The notes under the pieces: model-generated
Told to the model about the DNA's origin: nothing
The model's input: the letters and a program-made list of their open reading frames with translations, nothing else
Databases searched by the model: none
Part shown: piece after piece, positions 1-12,371 of the stretch
How positions within the stretch are numbered: the first letter of the stretch is position 1
How the letters are laid out: each line of letters opens with the position of its first letter
DNA from: Harmothoe impar
Taxonomy: Eukaryota > Annelida > Polychaeta > Phyllodocida > Polynoidae
DNA: 64,000 nucleotides
Direction: 5' to 3'
NCBI GenBank assembly: GCA_947462335.1
Contig: OX381714.1
Coordinates: 32,884,025-32,948,024 of the forward strand
Program-made: the position numbers and the translations under genes

Positions 1-69
1 CCGCAGTCCCACTCTCCCCCCCCCCCCCCCCCTGCAGACTTGAATATATCCAGCGTTTCTCTCCCGATG

Positions 70-165
70 TACCATCCCCGCTGTGGCCAGGCAGCTAGCG
101 CGTCGGATTGACACACCGCTGGACCGGGGTTCGATCCTGGGACGAAAAAACGCTCCTTTTTTAAA
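70..165 (+). repeat. tRNA-derived SINE head
   Basis: The stretch carries a pol III B-box-like GGTTCGATCC at about 128-137 and an A-box-like segment (GCTAGCGCGTCGG) about 35 bp upstream, spaced as in a tRNA. It cannot fold as an intact tRNA acceptor stem and runs into A/T-rich sequence, so a tRNA-derived SINE fragment is more likely than a functional tRNA. Confidence 0.4.
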
Positions 166-382
166 TTGCTTATATATATATAAAAAAATTGCCCTAGAAT
201 TTTTTTAACGAATAGATAAGTAAAGTTCTTCCTTTATAACAACAAAAAAATTATATATTTTTTTTGATTTTAGGGGAAATTACATCAAAAAGAGTGTTTT
301 CTTCCATAACTCGCTAAATAATGCCCCTACAGGCCTGAAAGTCCGTCTATAGACTCCTCATTTCATCCCCCACACATACCAG

Positions 383-480
383 CGCCCCGACGGCGTAGCA
401 CGTAGAGCATCCGACTTCAAGTCTTGGAGTAGTGAGTTCGAATCACCATGAAACCTCGGATTTTATGGGTGAATAAACTT
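383..480 (+). repeat. Second tRNA-derived SINE-like segment
   Basis: It has an A-box-like GTAGCACGTAGAGCATCC, a tRNA-like anticodon arm (GACTTCAAGTC) and a B-box-like GAGTTCGAATC. The acceptor stem is not convincing and the sequence continues into non-tRNA sequence. This suggests a tRNA-derived SINE of a different family from the one at 70-165. Confidence 0.4.
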
Positions 481-804
481 CGGAATCGCTCAGGACCACC
501 GGAAATGGCATGATATCCACCGGAAGGGTGCCGATATCACTAGATATCAGCACGGGGATATCACCTAAAAAGCACGATGAGTCGTTCAATCGTGTAATAA
601 CAGTCTATCTATAAGAATTAACCTCCCCTTCCTTGCCCCAATGCCAGCGATAAGTACATCGAGAACTATTGGAATTTGACAATGACAAACACTTTATTGT
701 CTACATGTACTCCTTGTACATTTGTACTTGTACTTGTTAATTTTCAGTATAGTGGACATCCACTTTACTCACAATAGCCATTGGCTCGAGTTCTCTTATA
801 GCAA

Positions 805-944
805 GGGGCCGTCCATAATTGACGTCATGCTATTTTTGACTCCCTCCCCCCCCCCCCCCCCCTTTAGTCATGTTTTCTGTACAGCAATATATGAGATGCT
901 GGACCCCCCTCCCCTCCGTATGACGTCATTTATGGACAGCCCCT
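805..944. mobile_element. MITE with GGGGCCGTCCATAA termini
   Basis: Left end GGGGCCGTCCATAATTGACG and right end CGTCATTTATGGACAGCCCC are imperfect inverted repeats around a C-rich centre. There is no coding capacity. A related right-hand segment, GTTGTCCATAAATGATGTCA, occurs near 42265. The class is not assigned. Confidence 0.6.
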
Positions 945-1570
945 AAGATATGAATATGAATTTCAAATAGATGTGACTACTGGTACTTCACATGGAGGTC
1001 ATGAACACATTTGATTGGAAGAAAAGGATCATTTCAATAATTTTATGATCAGCAGTATAGGCCCTATAACTTATTACCGGGATATCACTTATCACTAAGT
1101 TTATTTTAAAAACTCAGATCTATAATAGCACACTTGTACATAGGAGATTCTATTACTCATGTAGTATGTATCAGCATAAATGCAATATCAGTAATAATCA
1201 GTAATGAACTACACCTCTACGGTGATGACCACATGTAGTTAAAACAAATATGTAAATCTACATACAACCAATATAGATATAGAATAATATTATATATATG
1301 CTGTTCAGCTCCACAACTGAGCCACAACCCCTCCTGACAGCCATCTATGCCTTACGAATTTACTACAATGTAGACTGATACACAGACACGTACACTGAAC
1401 ACAGGGAACCTACAACTACACTACCTAGCTGGGACGGTATAATTTATATTCAAGTGTTTTTTTTCCTGGTGTACCTTAGATTAACAGTAAATTATTTTTA
1501 GAGGCAGAGCAAGTCGTATCCGTTCGATTGCTGATCCAAATCTGCTTCATTCACCACACATGCTCATACG
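945..1570. other. Intergenic, no gene seen
   Basis: AT-rich sequence without convincing coding potential or splice-supported exons on either strand. It lies downstream of the ASB 3' end. Confidence 0.5.
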
Positions 1571-1571
1571 T

Positions 1572-1577
1572 TTTATT
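1572..1577 (-). terminator. Candidate polyadenylation signal of the ASB gene
   Basis: On the minus strand this reads AATAAA, about 120 bp downstream of the ASB stop codon (1701-1699). It is a plausible polyA signal by position only. Confidence 0.4.
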
Positions 1578-1698
1578 GCTTGCTATTTTCTATAGTAGGT
1601 ATGACCAGAATTAGTCAACTTTAATTTCTATACAAATTATAGCTTATGGACGATTTTTTCTTTATAATAGACATTTTCATAGAGATCATAGATATAGA

Positions 1699-4600
1699 TT
1701 ACAACAATTTTAATGACACAAAGTCGACCAGACTTGGTGGGAGGGGTAGTTGGGACACCTTTATACGAGGGTTGTGTCTTTGTCCGATCCCAAGGAACGA
1801 GTGAAGTTCAACACGACACATATGTCGTAGAGTTTTGGGGTTCCGTCGTTGGCAATCGTACCACACCTCAAGGCCTGTGTCTGCAAACAGAATTGTTTTT
1901 GCAAGAATTTCATTTTGGAGAATCCATTCTAGGAAGCGGTCCAGGTTGATTGGGTCGCATCCGTTGTCGATGAGCCGCCACAATGCCTGGGGGTGGAGGC
2001 TGGGGAAGCGGACCGCGCGGTGCAGGGGGGCGTTACCCTCTTTGTCTGCCAGATCCATCATGGCACCCGCTGAAGGAGCAAGGTAGAATGTGTAAAGGAT
2101 ATTGCTTTACTATAGCTTAGCCCTTCCATAGAAAGACAATAGATAACATTCAATTGTATATATCATTTGTATTTGCACATATCAGTCTATAATGCTCACT
2201 CAAAGTGGGTAAACTTCTTTGCATTTGTATGAAGTCACTTTTATCTTAATTATGATATAACAACATTTCAATACCGGTATGTATATCATTATTGTATAGA
2301 ATTGTTTTTGATAATAATAGATTATGATATTTCTAATAAAGAAGTGAGGGCTGCAATTACTAGCCATATGATGCTATTAACTTTATATAGTTTTCATATA
2401 TTGACCCACCTTTGAGTAGTACATCCATAGTATCAGTGCGTCCCTGGTCAGCCGCAAGGTACAGTGCAGTCCGTCCCTGGGAGTCCCTGTGGTTGACCTT
2501 TGACCCGTGTTGGAGCAGTAGTTGGACGATGGGCGTGTGGCCCTCGGCTGCTGCCTTTAGTAGCGGCGTCTTCCCCGTGCGGTCCTCGACCGACACCTCC
2601 GCTCCTGCAATCAACAGGCCCAGGCACGTCTCCAACCGACCATAGTTAGCAGCTGAAATATACACATCAATATGGGCTTTAGGTGAATCAATCATCATAT
2701 CTATAACTATAGGTATTGTGTGCTATTTCTGTATTCAGGAATTAACTCCTAAAATGTCCGTGGTCATAATTTACAGTAATGTTCCCGTGGTAAAACTATG
2801 TCACAATCTATTGAGTGTGCGCTTTTAATGTGACAATCTAAGTCCACAAACCTTTTGTCTAAGAAGATCATATTTTTATTTTGGTTTCTGTGTTACGGTT
2901 ATTGCCATACACAATGACCATGTAAAAATGGCAGTTGGTACATGCCAGGTGCTTTGTTTATCCAAGCCAATCTTAGTTAATACTTTATTATATAGGAGAC
3001 AAAACATCACATGAACCACTTAACGTTTAGGGGCCGCACAGTGCTTTAATGCATCAAAACAGCATGCGGCTCTTTAATGGTTAACCAGGGTGCGGGATGC
3101 CTACCTTGGTGGAGCGCTGTGCGGCCTTCCATATTACACACCGTCAGGTCTGCACCCTGACTCAGCAACATCTCCACAATGGCAGCTGTCTCCGCATGGC
3201 CTGTCACAAAGACACATGTGTTATTCTTCTCAACAGGGAATCAATTATAACAAAACCTAAACTTCTATGAAATTACAACCAATACCAATTAAATATGCAA
3301 TGAAATTGGTGCCCTCCTTTATTCATCCCACAACTGTTTTTGTTTTTTGGTGGATTTTTTTAATCGAGAAAAACAAAGGATCCTCTGTTGTGGTATGCTA
3401 CTAAATTGTGGTTATATCTGTACATAATGTTTCATTATACTTGTTAAACATAGAGAATACATGAATATGAAATTTAATCCTTGACATAATGTGTATTGAT
3501 GTGTCTGACGTAAGTATACATATACTTATATATTTAGAAAAGCATAATACTAAATAACTTACCTAAAGCTGCAGCTAGCATCAGTGGTGTACGAAGTTGG
3601 CGGTCAACCAAATTTACATCAGCTTCTGTATTACAATGACTGAGCGTGTGAGCGTACTCACAGATGACTCAGGGTTAGGTAACAGAGTGTATGAAGATAA
3701 ATAATTTGTGCTTCTGTGAAAAGCAATTGTACATGGAGAAGGTCGACTGGGTTAGCGCTAGGACTTGTATTCTATTAGCCAGTTTGGCGAATTTGTATCC
3801 ATTTTTATTCGCCAAATTCAAAATTGATTAGCCAAAATTTAGATTAGGTATAAATTCTAATCACTATTTTTGCACCATTGATGATAGATCTACAGTGATT
3901 CCAACGACATCTGTTTTGTGGAATACGGGGGAGGGGGGGGGGAAATTGAGATAAATTATATATTGGAAACATGGGTGGAACTGCTAGCATTCTCCATTGA
4001 GAAGTGGTGGGGTTGGGGTTATAGTTTCACTTGATCAAAAATTATCATGGAATATGCAGTGCTTTTGAAAAGCTATTATCCAAACTTATTCTGCCCCTCC
4101 CTTAGTTCTCCTCTTTACTCACTCCTGCCTGCAACCCTCCCAAACTTCGCCCGCTGACATGAATTGTGGGTTTGGAAAATAGACCAGAATGCCCTTTCTT
4201 CTGTTAGGATTTATAATAAACCTGAGGGTTCATAGACTCTAGACACTGACATTCTAGCAGTAGGTTACCTTGGCCCATAGCCCCGGAGAACTTCTAATCA
4301 GTCTAAATCTAATGTCTTACAGTGATGATTTTACTTTCTTTTAGAAATATCTATAATGAAGTTTAGTGTATCAAAATATGATAAAACTGACTGGCTTCTC
4401 CGTAAAACTCTCTTTCCAATGACATCTTACATGCCCGTAGTAAAAAGGCAAACCTGTTCTACAATGGGTGTAGACCCCTAAAATCGACAGGGCGACATGG
4501 CCTTTTCTTAAAATCGACAGACGACATGGGGCCTAGTGACAAATGACAGGAGAAATTAAAAGATATTGACAAGGGACATGGCCTTTTCTTAAAATCGACA

Positions 4601-7600
4601 GGCGACATGAAGCCTAGTGACAAATGACAGGAGAAATACAAAGATACTGACAAATGACATGAGCATTTCTTTAAATCGACAGGCGACATGGGGACCCCCG
4701 ATCTAGACCCCCTGTGCAACCGTTATGTGCAGTAACTAACGTTAACTGCAGTACTGCAGATAACAGCAGTCATGCAAACGTTATCTGCATCAAATTAACG
4801 TTATCTGCATCAACCATACTCACTTTATCTGCAGTAACTAACGTTATCTGCAGTACCTAGAGTATGGCACATCCAACCGTTATCTGCATCAATTAACGTT
4901 ATCTGTAGCAGCTGCTATACCTATTTGAATGGTAGTTCTGGTCGCCAGAACTATGTCCCTAGTCCCTATGACTATGTCCCTAGTCCCTTTTGACTATGTC
5001 CCTAGTCCTCAGGACTACGTCTCTAGTCCTTGGGACTATGTCTCTAGTCCCAAGGACTACACTGTAAAAATTATGTTTAACACCAAATAATCTGAACATG
5101 TTTCAATCCTAAACATATATTATCTGAAGCATGTTTCAATATAGCAGTTTAGACTTTAAACACATTCGATCTAAATCTCTAAACATGTTTAGGTGTTTAC
5201 TCATTAAACACACCTGTTTAGCTAAATATAAAACACTTCAGACAGTTTCTGATACTACTTTTCGGGAAAATTCACTAATGATTCCATTGATGCAGATAAC
5301 GGGTTTTTACAACACATAAGTTGCTGCAGATCACGTTATTTTGATGCAGATAACGTTTGCATGACCTACCGTTATCTGTAGTACTGCAGATAACGTTGGT
5401 TACTGCAGATAACGGTTGTACACCCCCTCTACAGCCACAATTAGCCAATTTGGCGAATTCTCAGTGGGTAGCATTAGCCAAATTCAACTTTGATTCGCCA
5501 TTGGCGCTTTCGCGGGTGGGCTATGGGTGTTCTGAGCCTCTCCCTTTCGTTTTTCGGACATTCTTTGCGGGTCTACCACCTGGAGCGGAGTCCTGAATCG
5601 TTCCCCCACTGGCTGTACCTTTTTCTCTACTTTGCTCTTCACTTTTCTGCGATCTCTGCCCATTTTAGTTAGTTCTATTTTACTTCTGCCCTGGAACGCT
5701 GCCCACTGGAGGAGGAGTGAAGCAGTGTATTGTGGGAAGGGAAGCTCCGTGGGGCAGTCCTCACTCGCAGGGCCGGGACAGCTCGCGGGGCACATTTTAC
5801 TCCCCCGGCACTTCCCCACACCCATGTGCACTTTGGTGGGCCTCTGGTGTACTTTGGTGGACCTCTGGTGCACTTTGGTGGACCTCTGGTGCGCTTTGGT
5901 GGACCTCTGGTGTGCTTTGGTGGACCGCTGGTGCACTTTGGTGCACCCCTGGTGCACTTTGGTGACCCTCTGGTGCACTTTGGTGGGCCTATGGTGCGCT
6001 TTGGTGGACCTCTGGTGCCCTTTGGTGGACCTCTGGTGCACTTTGGTGCACCCCTGGTGCACCCCTGGTGCACTTTGGTGCACCTCTAGTGCACTTGAGT
6101 GGACCTCTGGTGCGCTTTGGTGGACCTCTGGTGCACTTTGGTGGACCTCTGGTGCGCTTTGGTGGACCTCTGGTGCGCTCTGCTGCACCTCTGGTGCACT
6201 TTGGTGCACCCCTGGTGCACCTCTGGTGCACCTCTGGTGCACTTTGGTGGACCTATGGTGCATTTTGGTGGACATCTGGTGCACTTTGGTGGAGTTCTGG
6301 TGCACTTTGGTGCACCTCTAGTGCACTTTGGTGGACCTCTGGTGCACTTTGGAGGACATCTGGTGCACTTTGGTGGACCTCTGGTGCACTTTGGTGGACC
6401 TCTGGTGCACTTTGGTAGACCTCTGGTGCACTTTGGTGGACCGCTGGTGCACTTTGGTGCACCCCTGGTGCACTTTGGTGACCCTCTGGTGCACTTTGGT
6501 GGGCCTATGGTGCACTTTGGTGGACCTCTGGTGCGCTTTGGTGGACCTCTGGTGCACTTTGGTGCACCCCTGGTGCACTTTGGTGCACCTCTAGTGCACT
6601 TGAGTGGACCTCTGGTGTGCTTTGGTGGACCTCTGGTGCACTTTGGTGGACCTCTAGTGCGCTTTGGTGGACCTCTGGTGCGCTTTGGTGCACTTTGGTA
6701 CACCTCTGGTGCGCTTTGGTGCACTTTGGTGCACTTTGGTACACCCCTGGTGCACTTTGGTGTACCTCTGGTGAACTTTGGTGGACCTATGGTGCATTTT
6801 GGTGGACATCTGGTGCACTTTGGTGGAGTTCTGGTGCACTTTGGTGCACCTCTAGTGCACTTTGGTGGACCTCTGGTGCACTTTGGAGGACATCTGGTGC
6901 ACTTTGGTGGACCTCTGGTGCACTTTGGTAGACCTCTGGTGCACTTTGGTGGACCTCTGGTGCACTTTGGTGGACCTCTGGTGCACTTTGGTGCACCCCT
7001 GGTGCACTTTGGTGCACCTCTGGTGCACTTTGGTGGACCTATGGTGCATTTTGGTGGAGTTCTGGTGCACTTTGGTGCACCTCTAGTGCACTTTGGTGGA
7101 CCTCTGGTGCACTTTGGTGGACCTCTGGTGTGCTTTGGTGGACCGCTGGTGCACTTTGGTGCACCCCTGGTGCACTTTGGTGACCCTCTGGTGCACTTTG
7201 GTGGGCCTATGGTGCGCTTTGGTGGACCTCTGGTGCACTTTGGTGGACCTCTGGTGCACTTTCGTGGACCTCTGGTGCACTTTGGTGGACCTCTGGTGCA
7301 CTTTGGTGGGCCTCTGGTGCGCTTTGGTGGACCTCTGGTGCGCTTTGGTGGACCTCTGGTGCACTTTGGTGGACCTCTGGTGCACTTTGGTGCACCCCTG
7401 GTGCACTTTGGTGCACCTCTGGTGCACTTTGGTGGACCTATGGTGCATTTTGGTGGAGTTCTGGTGCACTTTGGTGGAGTTCTGGTGCACTCTGGTGCAC
7501 CTCTAGTGCACCTTGGTGGACCTCTGGTGCACTTTGGAGGACATCTGGTGCACTTTGGTGGACCTCTGGTGCACTTTGGTGGACCTCTGGTGCGCTTTGG

Positions 7601-10600
7601 TGGACCTCTGGTGCACTTTGGTGGGCCTCTGGTGCGCTTTGGTGGACCTCTGGTGCGCCTTGGTGGACCTCTGGTGCGCTTTGGTGGACCTCTGGTGCGC
7701 TTTGGTGGACCTCTGGTGCGCTTTGGTGCACTTTGCACTCGCCCCCGGCAACTCTTCCAACACCCATGTGCACTTTGGTGGGCCTCTGGTGCACTTTGGT
7801 GGACCTCTGGTGCACTTTGGTGGACCTCTGGTGCACTTTGGTGGGCCTCTGGTGCGCTTTGGTGACCTCTGGTGCGCTTTGGTGGACCTCTGGTGCACTT
7901 TGGTGGACCTCTGGTGCACTCTGGTGGACCTCTGGTGCACTCTGGTGGACCTCTGGTGCACTCTGGTGGACCTCTGGTGCACTCTGGTGGACCTCTGGTG
8001 CACTCTGGTGCACCACTGGTGCACTTTGGTGGACCTCTTGGGCACTTTGGTGGACCTCTGGTGCACTTTGGTGGAGCTCTGGTGCGCTTGAGTGGACCTC
8101 TGGTGCGCTTTGGTGAAGCTCTGGTGCGCTTTGGTGGTGCTCTGGTGCACTTTGGTGGAGCTCTGGTGCACTTTGGTGGAGCTCTGGTGCGCTTTGGTGG
8201 AGCTCTGGTGCGCTTTGGTGAAGCTCTGGTGCACCCCTGGTCCACTTTGGTGGACCCCTGGTGCACTTTGGTGACCCTCTGGTGCACTTTGGTGACCCTC
8301 TGGTGCACTTTGGTGGACCTCTGGTGCACTTTGGTGCACCCCTGGTGCACTTTGATGGACCTCTGGTGCACTTTGGTGGACCTCTGGTGCACTTTGGTGG
8401 ACCTCTGGTGCACTTTGGTGGGCCTCTGGTGCACTTTGGTGGGCCTCTGGTGCGCTTTGGTGGACCTCTGGTGCGCTTTGGTGGACCTCTGGTGCGCTTT
8501 GGTGGACCTCTGGTGCGCTTTGGTGCACTTTGCACTTGCCCCCGGCAACTCTTCCAACACCCATGTGCACTTTGGTGGGCCTCTGGTGTACTTTGGTGGA
8601 CCTCTGGTGCACTTTGGTGGACCTCTGGTGCACTTTGGTGGACCTCTGGTGCACTTTGGAGGACCTCTGGTGCACTTTGGTGGACCTCTGGTGCACTTTG
8701 TTGGACCTCTGGTACACTCTGGTGCACCAATGGTGCACTTTGGTGGACCTCTTGTGCACTTTGGTGGACCTCTGGTGCACTTTGGTGCACCCTGGTGCAC
8801 TTTGGTGCACCTCTGGTGCGCTTGAGTGGACCTCTGGTGCACCTGTGGTGGACCTCTGGTGCACCTGTAGTGCACTTTGGTGTCACCCCTGGCGACATTT
8901 CTCTTACCCCTGGCGCCTTTCTCCTTACCCCTAGCGACATTTCTGTCACCATGTATCTGGTGCTGGCGGTATAATATGCCCAGTTTTTGCCCGGTTTTGG
9001 GGTAGAAGAGAGAAATAGGAGCAGAATGGTGAAAAATTCCATTTCTATCTTCCACCCAAAAACTTAATGCCTTGCAGCCTATGGAGGCCCATGGAGGTGG
9101 TAGCTTTTTTTTCCTACATTTACATAATAGCGAAAGAGAGAAATAAATTCGTAAAGATCGCAGTTCAATTTAGTCAAGAAAAATTTAGATTTAAAAAAAA
9201 AAATTTGCGCTAGATGCTGTCCCCCGACCTTGCCTGTCTCATGTTTTTGTCGACTTTTGTCTATGTCGGACGATAACCAAAATATAAAGATTCTCCTATG
9301 TCACAAAATTGTCTTAAAACGCAAAATTAGTAGGTGTATATTACTCAGGGTTAATACCCTGAGTCAATAATAACAAGAAAGGGTGGAATTAGCAAATGAT
9401 TGGTTGCTAATAAACTATCATGCACAGACATAGCATTGAAGAGTATTTGTATTATGGCTGAGGACAGTTTGTGCCAGTATGAATATTACTATACTATAAC
9501 ACATTTTCGTTATTTCACATACAAACACATTTTTACTACCGGTAATCGAATACACGTTATTATTTGTTTCCTATCATCATATAATTATATGGTATTTAAT
9601 TGTTAAAAGAGGGGTACTATTTAGTTTTGAAATCAAATTATCATGTAAGGTGGGAAATGCAAGGGGTTATTCATTTAATTTAGGATCAACAGCATTTAAG
9701 AAGAGCTTACTTGATAACCCACATCCTACATAGAGTATAGACCGCACCGCGTGTCCGTCTGATATCTGTACAGCATAATGTAGGGCCGACATCCCATTCA
9801 GGTCTACTTGCTATAAACACAAAGAATTTACTAATTAAATATTATGTGTAAAAGGGAGAACAGAGGGGGAGAGTCGAGGTTTATTCTACTATTTCATTCA
9901 ATATAGAAATAAAAACAATTACGTAGGTTTCCATTTAATACATGTGTAACATAAGAGGTTGACATCTTTTATAATTTATACATACATTTTTTTTTTTGAG
10001 ATAGCATAAGATGATACAACACCTCCATTACACGAGTATGTTAAGGTTTGACTGATATACATAACGCAGAGATATTAGTTATCTTTAGCAGGGATGAAAG
10101 TTACAAAAAGAAAATGTTCAAAAAGAGGCCTCTGAATAAAGGTCCTCTATACTAAGGTACAGGTCTTCGGGATATAATAAAAACTTGAAATCTGGGAAAT
10201 ACTTCACCCCTGCTTTAGGGAGGAGGGGCGGGGGGCATGTCACTGACCTTGTTCTTATCTGCACCTTTCTCCAGCAGTACGTCCAGTACTGTATGCATCT
10301 TAAGTGACACAGCTAACAGTAGGGCTGTAAACCCCTGACTGTTAACCAGCTCCATGTGAGCCCCTCCCCCCAGCAGCAGCCTGACGAGCAGCTCATGGCC
10401 GTGCTGGGTGGCCACCATCAGGGGGGTCTCCAGCTGAGTGGACTGTATGTTGGGGTTACATCCAGGGGTGTCCAGTAGGCGCCGCGCCTCCTCCACCTTG
10501 TTGAGGCTGCAGCACATGTGGAGGGCTGTCTGACCCGCCATGTCCACTCTGTTAACTTCTGCACCGTGAGAGACTGGCGAGGGAGAATAATGGAGTCGCA

Positions 10601-12314
10601 ATGTACATTTTAGCTGTAATTCTTTAAAGACTGCCTGCCTGTCTCTAAAGGATTACATTTGTCGTCATAATGCAGCCCTGGCAAGCAATTTGCCGGTGGT
10701 GCATTGGTGCATCATGCCATCCCCTCAGGAGTGTCCTACACTGATCGATCGAGTTGGCATGATGCTTGAATACAGCCCTGGCAAGTAACTCGCCAGAGCT
10801 GCATTCATGTATCATGACGACCATGGGAATGATATTTTAATGCATTATGCCGTCCTTAAAGGGTTAAGTGTGAACATATCGGGTGAAGACTTTTTGTAAA
10901 TATCAGGGGTGTGAAATGAAAAAAATGGTTTCCGCTGAAGATGCTGCTTGAAGTGATGATGTGACTCCAAACCCTTACAAATTATATACTTTAACATTAC
11001 TAGGGGGGTATGGGGGCATGCCCCCCAAGAAAATTTTGAAAGTCTAGAAGCAGAATGGCGAAATGTCATGTATTTTGGTGTTCTGGTTTGACAATACTTC
11101 TAAGTCCCCCCCCCCCCCTACATAAAGGGAATTAAATTTCTCATTGGATCTGGACAAATCTCAAGAAACTGTCCCTGTGGAGATAAAAACCACGGATTTC
11201 CGCGTTTCCGCGGAGATTTCACACCCCTGAAATATACCAATCATACTCGGTATTTAAACATTTAATATGAACATTTTCTTTTGTGAGGGACCTTTCTAAA
11301 AGACTAAAAGGAGATTAGAAAAGAACAGTGAGGATATAAAATCCTGAAGATATCATTTCTCCAAAGACACTGAACATACTGACTCTCTTCCCAAGTCTCC
11401 CTTAGTAAAGATTGAACGTGTGATTTACTTCACAAATGACCCAGGATCAGGGTGATAATGTGAGTGAATTTATGTATTAAAAGATTGAAGGTGTAAATCA
11501 TAACACAGATATTGCATTACATACTTAGCATATCCACAACTTTGATGGCGGTAGGTTCCTTAGTCCTGATGGAGACGGCTATGTGTAGCGCTGACTTTGC
11601 CTCCTTGTCACATACGTTAATGTCACAGCCGTGTGTCAGGAGGAGCGCCATGTACTTGGTGTGACACATGTAGACGGTCTGTAGGAGGGGGAGGACTTCA
11701 CACTCAGGGCCCGGCTCTAGGCGGCAACCTGCAGGGAAAACCTTCTCTTGAGCTGAAGCCTTGTTGCAATGGACAGAGCAAAGGATCTACACGAATAGGC
11801 AATGTACTAGAAAATATCACCCATTTGCTAATTTCTCTTAAAATAATTGTATTAGAACATGGTGCATTGCATTTCTAAACCATATTTTGAGTATTTTTGC
11901 AAAGCTTTTTTTTGGGGGGGGGTATACTATATCTTTTGCGATATCACCACCTTTCCTCCATACATAGCCTGTTTGATCTAACCCCTTTCCACTGCCCTTA
12001 TCAGGTGTGAGATCTGTCAACTCATCAGCCAGATAAGGAGTAGGCCTACAAATGAATGGTGTATTTTAATGGATAATATCTCATTTTTTCCCACTTTCCC
12101 TGGTCTACCTACCTGATTTGATGAGTAGGTTGACAATACCATCATGTCGTCTGTACAGTGCTACATTGATTGGTGCGTGGCCGTCCTCAATGTGGTTTAT
12201 ATCCACCTTGGCCTGCTCAATGAGGTAGCGCGTTGTCTTCTCATCCCGTCTAGAGATGGCGCGGTGTAAACGCGAGTTGAAGTCTAAACTAAACTGGGAT
12301 TGTTTCAAACCCAT
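1699..12314 (-). CDS. Ankyrin repeat and SOCS box (ASB family) protein, 8 exons
   Basis: ASB proteins are substrate receptors of cullin-5 ubiquitin ligases: ankyrin repeats bind the target and the C-terminal SOCS box binds elongin B/C and Cul5. Exons, in transcript order, are 12314-12113, 11728-11525, 10573-10248, 9810-9711, 3625-3563, 3200-3105, 2652-2410 and 2069-1699. All borders are AG/GT with matching phases, and the total of 1605 nt encodes 534 aa. Ankyrin consensus pieces (TALHMCC, TPLMVATQHGH, SALHYAVQ, TPLLKAAAEGH, APLHRAV) recur through about residue 445, giving roughly ten repeats. The SOCS box is at about 489-532, with the BC box TLRHMCR near 491-497 and the Cul5-box LPLP near 519-522. 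The ATG in exon 1 is preceded by a likely 5'UTR acceptor (TTTCAG at about 12366-12371). The 6.1-kb intron 4 contains a 3-kb minisatellite. Family assignment is firm; the ASB subtype is not resolved. Confidence 0.88.
4459..4715. repeat. Interspersed GACATGG/AAAATCGACA repeat block
   Basis: Several copies of a unit of about 60 bp contain CTTAAAATCGACAGGCGACATG and ACAAATGACAGGAGAAAT, lying in ASB intron 4. The same motif, often inverted, recurs at about 26125-26250, 28003-28190, 39155-39325 and 41795-42190. Confidence 0.6.
4718..5430. mobile_element. Fold-back element with long subrepeat-rich inverted ends
   Basis: The left 200 bp (AACGTTATCTGCATCA, TACTGCAGATAAC, GCAAACGTTATCTGC) and the right 130 bp (GATGCAGATAACG, ACGTTTGCATGA, GTACTGCAGATAACG) are reverse complements made of short subrepeats. 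The middle holds a tandem GACTATGTCCCTAGTCC block (about 4950-5060). This is typical of a fold-back transposon. It lies in ASB intron 4. Confidence 0.6.
5820..8880. repeat. 3-kb minisatellite of 21-bp units
   Basis: Roughly 145 copies of a unit near CTGGTGCACTTTGGTGGACC(T), with variants (GTGCGC, GTGCAC, GGACAT, GAGTT). A non-repeat spacer ending in CAACACCCATGTGCACTTTGG occurs near 5805-5835, 7735-7785 and 8525-8575 and marks higher-order blocks. Because 21 is a multiple of three and the unit is stop-free in several frames, very long open frames arise on both strands (heptapeptides like GGPLVHF on plus and PPKCTRG on minus). It lies wholly inside ASB intron 4. I do not call these frames genes. 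Confidence 0.9.
8950..9378 (-). mobile_element. Dispersed element, copy 1 (ACTCAGGGTTAA end)
   Basis: This block is related, in reverse orientation, to 50486-50880. Shared pieces include a GACCGGGCAAAAACTGG-like end, the TATGGAGG segment, TTTCGCTATTATG, and the palindromic end ACTCAGGGTTAATACCCTGAGT. No coding capacity is seen. It sits in ASB intron 4 just beyond the minisatellite. Confidence 0.55.
10088..10214. mobile_element. MITE with CAGGGATGAAAGT / CACCCCTGC ends, copy 1
   Basis: It matches 14449-14583 in shared segments AATAAAGGTCCTCTATA, TACAGGTCTT and AAAACTTGAAATC, with inverted ends CAGGGATGAAA and TTCACCCCTG. It ends about 35 bp from ASB exon 3 (10248). Confidence 0.5.
10670..10862. 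mobile_element. Inverted-repeat element (GCATGATGCATGAATGCAG family), copy 1
   Basis: Inverted segments around GCAGCCCTGGCAAGCAATTTG and AAGTAACTCGCCAGAGCTGC recur near-identically at 13312-13480. No coding capacity is seen. Confidence 0.5.
10902..11236. mobile_element. MITE with TATCAGGGGTGTGAAAT ends
   Basis: The left end ATCAGGGGTGTGAAAT is matched by the right-end inverted copy ATTTCACACCCCTGAAAT. The interior is non-coding with a C-run. It lies in ASB intron 2. Confidence 0.6.
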
Positions 12315-12371
12315 TGTGCTTTGGCTTTTAGCCGCAGTCGTGATATAGTAGTTGCCTCATGTTATGACCTG

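Noticed and set aside
70..480. Functional tRNA genes
   Set aside because: Box A and box B are present but the acceptor and other stems do not pair properly, so tRNA-derived SINE fragments are a better reading.
6086..9055. A 989-codon minus-strand and a 588-codon plus-strand reading frame over 5.8-9.1 kb
   Set aside because: Both are translations of the same 21-bp tandem repeat on opposite strands. Open frames of this kind are expected from a stop-free unit divisible by three, and there is no domain, splice context or codon signal supporting either.
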